Assembly (NCBI RefSeq): GCF_016019935.1
Contig: NZ_JAECMT010000003.1
Span: forward strand, 124,122-188,121
Direction: 5' to 3'
From: Paenibacillus sp. GSMTC-2017
GTDB taxonomy: Bacteria > Bacillota > Bacilli > Paenibacillales > Paenibacillaceae
Length of the DNA: 64,000 nt
The notes below the pieces were generated by a model. That model was not told where the DNA came from. It saw nothing but the letters and a program-made list of their open reading frames with translations, and did not search any database. The first letter of the stretch is position 1. Each line of letters starts with the position of its first letter. The position numbers and the translations under genes are program-made. Positions 58,603 to 64,000 of the stretch are shown here, piece after piece.

Positions 58603-59775
58603 ATGAGAGCGAATAAAGCGATCAAGGTTAATCATTTAACTAAAGCATTAATTGCTATATTAATAATAGGTTTAGGTGTTTATTTCTATCAAAAAGTAAA
58701 TGCAGAGGATCGTAAGCTTACAGTTGTATATATTGAGGCTTGGAGAGATCCTGCGAATGTAAAATTGTCCGAGCAAAACGTGGATATAGCATTTGTTGCA
58801 TTTGCTAAAATAGCTGGGACGAACTTGTTCTTCCATGAAGATGAAGCTTCAAATGAAGCGATCAAATCGAATATTAAACAGCTTAAAGCTAAAAACCCAG
58901 ATACAAAAATGGTACTAGCAGTTGGTGGATATGGCGTTGACGGATTTTCGGATGCGTCACTTGATGGCAATCGTTACTTGTTTACTCAGAGCATCGTTGA
59001 CATGGTTAAAGAACTTGACCTTGATGGCGTCGATATCGATTGGGAATTCCCGGCGTTTGATGGTTGGGGAACGGTGAAAGCTAGTCCGAAGGATACTGTA
59101 AACTTTACAAACTTAATGAAAGAACTAAGAGAACGACTTAATCAATTACCGCATAAGGACGGTAAAAAATATATTTTAACATTTGCAGCAGGTACACAAG
59201 ACTGGTACTTCAAAAATGTAGAGTTGCAGAAGGTTGAGAAGTATGTAGATTTTATCAATATTATGAGCTATGACTTAACAGGTAGATGGACGGAAACGAC
59301 TGGCTTTAATGCCAACTTGTATATGGACGAGCATAATAAGTCACTCATAAGTGTGGATAGTATCGTCGGGGAGTATTTGAAGCTTGGAATTGGCAGTAAG
59401 AAGCTTCTACTCGGCGTGCCAGCTTACTCGTATGGATGGACAGGTGTCAAAAGCAAAGGCGACGGGTTATTCGAAAAGGGTAAGCCAATCGATATTGATA
59501 AGAAGGATTTGAGCTACAAAACAATCGAAAAGGAATACTTGAATAAGAATGGGTTCAAGCGATATTTCGATGACAAGGCCAAGGCAGCTTATTTGTATAA
59601 TGGAGATATGTTCATAAGTTATGAAGATAAGGAAGCACTAGAAGCAAAAGTTCAGTATATTAAGGATAAAGACTTGGCAGGTGCTATGGTGTGGGAGTAT
59701 GCTCAGGATGCTGAGAATGGCATTATTCAGTATTTGTCGGATAATTTGAACGAGGACAGCAATAAGAAAGAGTAA
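58603..59775 (+). CDS. Membrane-anchored GH18 glycosidase in the exopolysaccharide operon
   Basis: A 390-residue protein with a short cytoplasmic tail, one helix (about 15-32) and an extracellular GH18 barrel. The catalytic motif is LDGVDIDWE with the acid Glu; FINIMSYDLTG and MVWEYAQD are further active-site strands. GH18 enzymes cleave chitin-type bonds. In the usual poly-N-acetylglucosamine operons this place is taken by a deacetylase (IcaB or PgaB), so a GH18 here is unusual. It may trim or release the polymer. ATG 58603 has GGGGG 7 bases upstream and lies just after the acyltransferase stop. Confidence 0.88.
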   Translation: MRANKAIKVNHLTKALIAILIIGLGVYFYQKVNAEDRKLTVVYIEAWRDPANVKLSEQNVDIAFVAFAKIAGTNLFFHEDEASNEAIKSNIKQLKAKNPDTKMVLAVGGYGVDGFSDASLDGNRYLFTQSIVDMVKELDLDGVDIDWEFPAFDGWGTVKASPKDTVNFTNLMKELRERLNQLPHKDGKKYILTFAAGTQDWYFKNVELQKVEKYVDFINIMSYDLTGRWTETTGFNANLYMDEHNKSLISVDSIVGEYLKLGIGSKKLLLGVPAYSYGWTGVKSKGDGLFEKGKPIDIDKKDLSYKTIEKEYLNKNGFKRYFDDKAKAAYLYNGDMFISYEDKEALEAKVQYIKDKDLAGAMVWEYAQDAENGIIQYLSDNLNEDSNKKE

Positions 59776-59861
59776 TGAAGTATTATTAATCTACTCTAAG
59801 GCGATAGGAATTGTAGGATAACTGGTCCACTTTTTCAGCGTTTGGCACTCTCAAAATACCC

Positions 59862-59890
59862 ATACTTCCCTCTTTATTTTGCATAGAATA
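59862..59890 (+). promoter_or_regulatory. Sigma-E/sigma-K-like (mother-cell) promoter
   Basis: CATAGAATA (59882-59890) fits the CATAnnnTA -10 element, with ATA (59862-59864) 17 bases or AC (59864-59865) 16 bases before it. Either form matches sporulation sigma factors. It is about 30 bases before the Cys/His-rich gene. Confidence 0.55.
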
Positions 59891-59919
59891 GAGTATGCAA
59901 CATAGAGGGGAGGATTTAT

Positions 59920-60339
59920 ATGTCCGCCAAACTAGAAGTTAGTGGTCTTAGAAGAAATCGGAGACATCACCGTCACCACGATCGTCGTCGCCATCACAGA
60001 GATGATTTTGCAGTAGAAGGAATCCAAGAAGCTGGGCGCGAACTAAGCAGAAGATTTGCTAATCTGCGCAGACGTTGTCAAGCTAGGAGACTAGTTGAAG
60101 CTATTCGTCATTGCGATTGCAGAGTAGTGAATGAGCTGTTTGAGTTTCATTGCAGAGCGATTCATTTCTTCAAGAAACCAGGTTTTGATTGTGTGAGAAT
60201 TTGTTGTACTTTTGGACGCGATTCTGCTGTCATTTCGTTCGACATATGTGTTAGAAGACGTTTTGATGAGTGTCGTCGTCATGATTGTGGATGTGGACGT
60301 CACGGTTTTGGTTTTGATGGTGAAAACAGATTCTTCTAA
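59920..60339 (+). CDS. Arg/His/Cys-rich protein, probable spore-coat component
   Basis: A 139-residue basic protein that I cannot assign to a named family. A His/Arg-rich N-terminus (RHHRHHDRRRHHR) is followed by a central helical stretch and a C-terminal half with eleven cysteines in all (HCDCR, VRICC, DCGCG among them), and Phe. Cross-linking through cysteines is typical of the insoluble spore coat or exosporium, and a mother-cell-type promoter stands in front, which supports that role. GAGGGGAGG precedes the ATG, and a terminator follows. Confidence in the gene is high, in the role moderate. Confidence 0.7.
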   Translation: MSAKLEVSGLRRNRRHHRHHDRRRHHRDDFAVEGIQEAGRELSRRFANLRRRCQARRLVEAIRHCDCRVVNELFEFHCRAIHFFKKPGFDCVRICCTFGRDSAVISFDICVRRRFDECRRHDCGCGRHGFGFDGENRFF

Positions 60340-60355
60340 TCGAATAGTAACAAGA

Positions 60356-60393
60356 AGAGAGCCCACCTGTAATAACAGGATGGGCTCTCTTTG
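60356..60393. terminator. Bidirectional terminator between the coat and Nudix genes
   Basis: AGAGAGCCCA (60356-60365) and TGGGCTCTCT (60381-60390) with an inner CCTG/CAGG stem. It serves two convergent genes. Confidence 0.8.
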
Positions 60394-60405
60394 TCGGTTA
60401 ATAGA

Positions 60406-61065
60406 TTAAGTGCACTGAAGTAGCTTTTGTAGTACATCGATATAGTAAGAATAATTGCGAGGAACAAACTGATTTGCACGTATGCTCCGCTGGCTTGAAA
60501 GCAACGTTTGGTTTGATGAAGCATCATTGGAAACATCACTAGTTGCTAGAATAACACCACTTACAATGATTTCATTACATTTACCTTCGAAGAGTAAGAG
60601 AAGTTCATTGATACCTGCTTCGTAAACTCCGGCAACCTCATCTGGCTGAAGTCTAAGTTCATTCATTGGAAGATCACAAATGAGTGCAAATATATCGCTT
60701 ACCTCACGGTCGATAAAAGTGTTGCCATTTACTATTCCAGTGAGATCTTCTCTAACTTGTCCAAGTGGAATGAGTTCTTCGAAAGTAGCGATAACACCGA
60801 GTTCTTCCGCTAGCTCACGAACAGCATCTCGCAACGTCTCTCCGGTGGAGAAATGGCCTGCCGCTGTAATATCGAAACAACTGGGATTCGTGTCCTTGCA
60901 CGCTTGTCGTAATTGAAATCGAACAAACTGGCGATCACCTTCTCTACGTGTCAACCAACAATGAAACGAACGATGCCAATAACCATTTTTATGAGTTTCA
61001 GCACGAGTAGCTGTACCTATTGGATTTAGATGCTCGTCGTATATATCAAATATTTCTTCAGGCAT
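60406..61065 (-). CDS. Nudix hydrolase
   Basis: A 219-residue enzyme that cleaves a nucleoside diphosphate-linked substrate. The Nudix box is [22 protein letters not shown], with Glu residues for Mg2+ in RELAEELG; the spacing before Arg is one residue shorter than the textbook pattern. [16 protein letters not shown] at the start and the WHRSFHCWL segment resemble the isopentenyl-diphosphate isomerase-like Nudix group. The C-terminal 80 residues are not recognised. The ATG overlaps the mscL stop (ATGCCTGA) and has no own ribosome site, so it depends on mscL translation. Confidence 0.82.
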   Translation of the reverse strand: MPEEIFDIYDEHLNPIGTATRAETHKNGYWHRSFHCWLTRREGDRQFVRFQLRQACKDTNPSCFDITAAGHFSTGETLRDAVRELAEELGVIATFEELIPLGQVREDLTGIVNGNTFIDREVSDIFALICDLPMNELRLQPDEVAGVYEAGINELLLLFEGKCNEIIVSGVILATSDVSNDASSNQTLLSSQRSIRANQFVPRNYSYYIDVLQKLLQCT

Positions 61066-61522
61066 TGGCTGTTTTGTTTAGTTCTGATGTGCAATGTTTG
61101 CAGCGTGTAGCTTTTACAGGTACTTGGGACAAACAATATGGACATTCCTTTTCAGTAGCTTCTGCTGGTGTTGCGTTAGGGTCTTCTTTCTTGCGACGCA
61201 ACGTATTAATGCCTTTTACCATTAGGAATATACAGAATGCTACGATGACAAAGTCGATCATAACGTTGATGAATTGACCGTAATGGATTGCGGGCTCTGC
61301 AGCTAATTTAGCAGCATCTGTTATTCCCGTTGTATCCGATAACGGAATTTTCAAGTCTTTAAAGTCGACACCGTTTAGTAACATACCGATTGGGGGCATA
61401 ACAATATCGTTTACGAACGATGTAACAATTTTACCAAAGGCTGCCCCGATAATAACACCGACTGCCAAGTCCACAACGTTTCCTTTTACTGCAAACTCCT
61501 TAAACTCATTTAAAATCTTCAT
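61058..61522 (-). CDS. mscL: Large-conductance mechanosensitive channel with C-terminal zinc ribbon
   Basis: A 154-residue channel that opens under membrane tension to release solutes. The first helix with pore gate is [29 protein letters not shown]; helix 2 is [21 protein letters not shown]. The tail is extended with CPYC-x10-CKHC, a small zinc-ribbon-like motif beyond the normal end near residue 125. The overlap with the Nudix gene shows a shared transcript. The role of the ribbon is unknown. Confidence 0.93.
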   Translation of the reverse strand: MKILNEFKEFAVKGNVVDLAVGVIIGAAFGKIVTSFVNDIVMPPIGMLLNGVDFKDLKIPLSDTTGITDAAKLAAEPAIHYGQFINVMIDFVIVAFCIFLMVKGINTLRRKKEDPNATPAEATEKECPYCLSQVPVKATRCKHCTSELNKTANA

Positions 61523-61804
61523 TCTTTAATGGCCTCCGTTCACTCTTCTCATCTGTATTGTTTATCTCTAGTATGAACCAAATCTAGCATTGCTAAACTA
61601 TGAAAGCAAGTGGTTGTAAATCATTGTCATGGTAATATCGAAAGATTACCACAACATTATCCAATTAAGCAGACTCCATTCCGTTTGCAAAAATTGATAT
61701 TATTCAACAAAAAGTATAAAAATACACAGAAAATAAAAGGATATTTTGGAAATTTGTCGAAATATCTACTCTGCGAGATTATCTTGAGCTATAGGAGGAG
61801 AGGT

Positions 61805-63586
61805 ATGATTAACTCTATCTTATACGGGAACCCCTATTTTCTGTTATTATCACTTACAATTATGTGTTATGCCGCTTTTACAATGATAAGTATGATAGAT
61901 CATGTAAGTCCGAAGAAACCTGGATTATCTTTTAACTGGCTGTTAGCTGCTGCAACTATATATAGTTTAGGGCTATGGACAATACATGTCGTATCACTGC
62001 TAACTTCCGATCATTTACTTATCGTTGATTGGAGCATGGTAAGCATATTTGCGTTATGTGCATTAATAATCTTTTTAGGACTATATATTCATTATTGTGA
62101 ATTATTCAGCCCTCGTCTTCGAGAGTGGGTTTGTACATTTTGTATCGTCGTAGCTTCCATTACGCTTCACTATTTATCTATTCTTTCAAGCGCCATTCAC
62201 TCGTCTGCAGTTAATCTTTTCCTGCTTTCAATATCAATATGCATCAACATTATAGGTGTTTACTTCGCCTTGGTGTTACTTCGGTATAAATCATCACATT
62301 ATAGAATAGTAAGTAGTTTTATATTAGGTATTTCCACTATGGGAATGCATCAATTTGGTATGCACGCAGTTACAGTGGAGTACGAATACATTTTGACTAC
62401 GGAAAGATTTAATGAATTTATGTTACTACTTGCATTCATAGTATGTGTAAGTACATTACTCATTATTAGTTATAATCTAACAACCTGGCTCAGTGTTAAA
62501 AAGTACGCAATAGTTGATGAGCGATACAGACTTCTTGTAGAAAATTCAATGGATACGATAGCATTAATGAAAGAGGGCAAGTGGGAATATATCAATCCTT
62601 CAGGACTTATATTGTTCGAAGTGAATAATGAAAAAGATATTATAGGTTCAAGTATTTACGAACTGTTAGATGAACAACATCATGATGATATGAAGACAAT
62701 GCTTCAATTAGATCGAGCCCAAGAAACTGTAAGGGCTAAGCCTATCGAGCTTAAATGGAAAACAACATATGGCAAATGCATTTATACCGAAATGGTAAGA
62801 GTGAGAACTGCTTTTTTTGGTTCACCTATTGATCAAGTTATTATTCGTGATATTTCCGAGCGTAAAAAGAATGAGCAGTTGCTAATCAATGCTGAGAAGT
62901 TATCTATAGCCGGACAATTAGCAGCTGGAATCGCACATGAAATTCGCAATCCACTAACGTCGCTAAAGGGATTTATACAACTACTATCAACAGGACGTAT
63001 TCATAATAATCATTATTATTCAATTATGAACTCAGAACTTGTGCGAATCGAGTCCATCATTAGTGAGCTGCTGATGCTTTCCAAGCCACAGGTATATGAA
63101 TATGTTTCTATTGATCTATGCCGATTGATGAATGAAATGATTGACGAATTAAGTTCACTTGCGAAGCTGCATAATGTGACACTGAGACAGAAAATACATA
63201 ATCAACCTTTATGGGTAGAAGGGGTTGAAACACAATTAAAACAAGTTTTTATAAATGTGATGAAAAATGCGATTGAATCTATGGAGGAGGGGGGAACTGT
63301 AAATGTGGTGTTTGCTTTAGAAGAAAATGATCAGGTGAAAATTACTATCCAAGATGAAGGAACTGGAATTACTAAGGAGCAATTAACGAAGATGGGACAA
63401 CCATTTTATACTACGAAAGACAAAGGAACGGGTCTTGGTCTAATGGTTACATATAAGATAGTTGAAAATCACAAAGGACGTATTCATGCAGAAAGTGAAC
63501 TCGGTGTTGGGACGACGTTTATCATTAGACTACCTTATCGTAGTCCGAAATCATTAAAGCTCGCAGTACTTAACCGTCATGCCTAA
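61805..63586 (+). CDS. Membrane sensor histidine kinase (PAS, KinA/KinB-like)
   Basis: A 593-residue kinase. Seven helices in the first 235 residues form a region related to MHYT sensors but with degenerate motifs (LHYLS, GMHQFGMHAV). One PAS domain (about 240-365) follows. HisKA has AGIAHEIRNPLTSLKGFIQLL with the phosphorylated His, and the ATPase has NVMKNAIESM, DEGTGI and GTGLGL. The HEIRNPLTSLKGF box is characteristic of the sporulation kinases that feed Spo0F, so a role in sporulation entry is plausible. The start is ATG 61805 with AGGAGGAGAGG; the frame is open for 65 more codons without support. No response regulator gene is adjacent. Confidence 0.87.
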   Translation: MINSILYGNPYFLLLSLTIMCYAAFTMISMIDHVSPKKPGLSFNWLLAAATIYSLGLWTIHVVSLLTSDHLLIVDWSMVSIFALCALIIFLGLYIHYCELFSPRLREWVCTFCIVVASITLHYLSILSSAIHSSAVNLFLLSISICINIIGVYFALVLLRYKSSHYRIVSSFILGISTMGMHQFGMHAVTVEYEYILTTERFNEFMLLLAFIVCVSTLLIISYNLTTWLSVKKYAIVDERYRLLVENSMDTIALMKEGKWEYINPSGLILFEVNNEKDIIGSSIYELLDEQHHDDMKTMLQLDRAQETVRAKPIELKWKTTYGKCIYTEMVRVRTAFFGSPIDQVIIRDISERKKNEQLLINAEKLSIAGQLAAGIAHEIRNPLTSLKGFIQLLSTGRIHNNHYYSIMNSELVRIESIISELLMLSKPQVYEYVSIDLCRLMNEMIDELSSLAKLHNVTLRQKIHNQPLWVEGVETQLKQVFINVMKNAIESMEEGGTVNVVFALEENDQVKITIQDEGTGITKEQLTKMGQPFYTTKDKGTGLGLMVTYKIVENHKGRIHAESELGVGTTFIIRLPYRSPKSLKLAVLNRHA

Positions 63587-63591
63587 ATAGG

Positions 63592-63648
63592 AAGTATGCT
63601 TGTAATAGGGAGAGGTTTCATGGTATATCTCTATTATACAAACATACG
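63592..63648 (+). terminator. Imperfect hairpin after the sensor kinase gene
   Basis: GTATGCTTGTAATAGGGAGA pairs with TCTCTATTATACAAACATAC with a few mismatches. No T run follows. Confidence 0.35.
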
Positions 63649-63680
63649 TTCTCTAATAGAGGGCTTGAGGGGGAAGTATA

Positions 63681-64000
63681 TTGGCAGAACCACTTAAACT
63701 AATGTATGATGGCGAATTTTTGGAACAGTTTGGTGGAAAAGTACATGCTGCATGGCCGAAATTCAGTATAACTGACTTTACAAAACGAGCGCGGAGAGAA
63801 GACTGGGATAGGCTTGAATTAAAACCTCGTATCCGCAGAATTACAGAAGCGCTCGGGGCATCATTGCCAGATGATTATGAAGAAGCACTTGACATTCTGT
63901 TCCTAATTGATAAAGAATGCACGGGGTTTCCCTATTTATTTTTCCCAGATTTCGTTGAAGTGTTCGGTAAAGAGGAAAAGCACTGGGATCGTTCGATGGA
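63681..64000 (+). CDS. DNA alkylation repair protein (AlkC/AlkD-like), partial
   Basis: The first 106 codons of a gene that continues past the window. It begins at TTG 63681 with GAGGGGGAAG upstream. The protein opens with MAEPLKLMYDGEFLEQFG and contains LRPRIRRIT-type and DKECTGFPYLFFPDFVEVFG segments found at the N-terminus of HEAT-repeat alkylpurine glycosylases. It probably removes 3-methyl or 7-methyl purines from DNA. The rest of the active site is outside the window. Confidence 0.78.
   Translation, partial: MAEPLKLMYDGEFLEQFGGKVHAAWPKFSITDFTKRARREDWDRLELKPRIRRITEALGASLPDDYEEALDILFLIDKECTGFPYLFFPDFVEVFGKEEKHWDRSM

Overview
The window looks like chromosomal DNA from a Gram-positive, endospore-forming member of the Paenibacillaceae (Paenibacillus/Cohnella type). 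The evidence is moderate to low GC, strong AGGAGG-type ribosome sites with frequent TTG/GTG starts, many Rho-independent terminators, and a set of Bacillales families: YhgD/YhgE, YhbD with two bactofilins, KhtT/KhtU, the bacilliredoxin YtxJ/BrxC, a YheC/D-like ATP-grasp protein, an SLH protein, and a Cys/His-rich protein behind a sigma-E/K-like promoter. I found no tRNA, rRNA, transposase or CRISPR array.

Layout. 1-5.4 kb: the tail of a chitin-binding protein, a Cd/Zn efflux ATPase with its ArsR repressor, a cyclophilin lipoprotein, a TVP38 membrane protein and a methyltransferase. 5.4-13.1 kb: a class III lanthipeptide locus, with two divergent LanKC synthetases flanking three tiny precursor genes (31-33 codons, missing from a normal gene call) and an MFS exporter. 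13.2-18.0 kb: an OhrR repressor, a three-gene cluster (SbnB-, SbnA- and PaaK-like) predicted to make L-2,3-diaminopropionate and activate a carboxylic acid, and a divergent ATP-grasp gene. 18-27 kb: SLH protein, BrxC, yhgD-yhgE and a potABCD polyamine operon. 27-36 kb: yhbD-bacE-bacF, an MFS pump, an IF-3 paralogue, an ABC exporter and khtTU with an unknown upstream gene. 36-41.4 kb: a LysM-anchored 5'-nucleotidase, deoC, an aldose epimerase-like protein and a membrane parvulin.

41.4-52.4 kb is a cyclic-di-GMP signalling block: MHYT-GGDEF-EAL, HD-GYP, a 1289-residue hybrid kinase with two receivers and an HPt, an OmpR-type regulator, and an EAL protein with a degenerate GGDEF. An aldo-keto reductase interrupts it. 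52.4-64 kb holds small and repeat-rich proteins, a Ser/Thr kinase, a manganese catalase, a synthase-type exopolysaccharide operon (GT2, acyltransferase, GH18), a probable spore-coat protein, Nudix and MscL genes, a KinA-like histidine kinase and the start of an alkylation-repair gene.

How the parts may connect. The signalling genes probably control surface behaviour such as the downstream exopolysaccharide, but no direct link is visible. A direct-repeat box TCTAACA-N4-TCTAA(C/A)A lies before both the OmpR-type regulator and the EAL gene, so the regulator probably controls both. The most unusual part is the lanthipeptide locus. Its two synthetases are paralogous over their whole length, but LanKC1 carries Asn where LanKC2 keeps the catalytic Asp of its kinase domain. 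The precursors differ at essentially one core position. This suggests a two-synthetase arrangement rather than the usual single enzyme.
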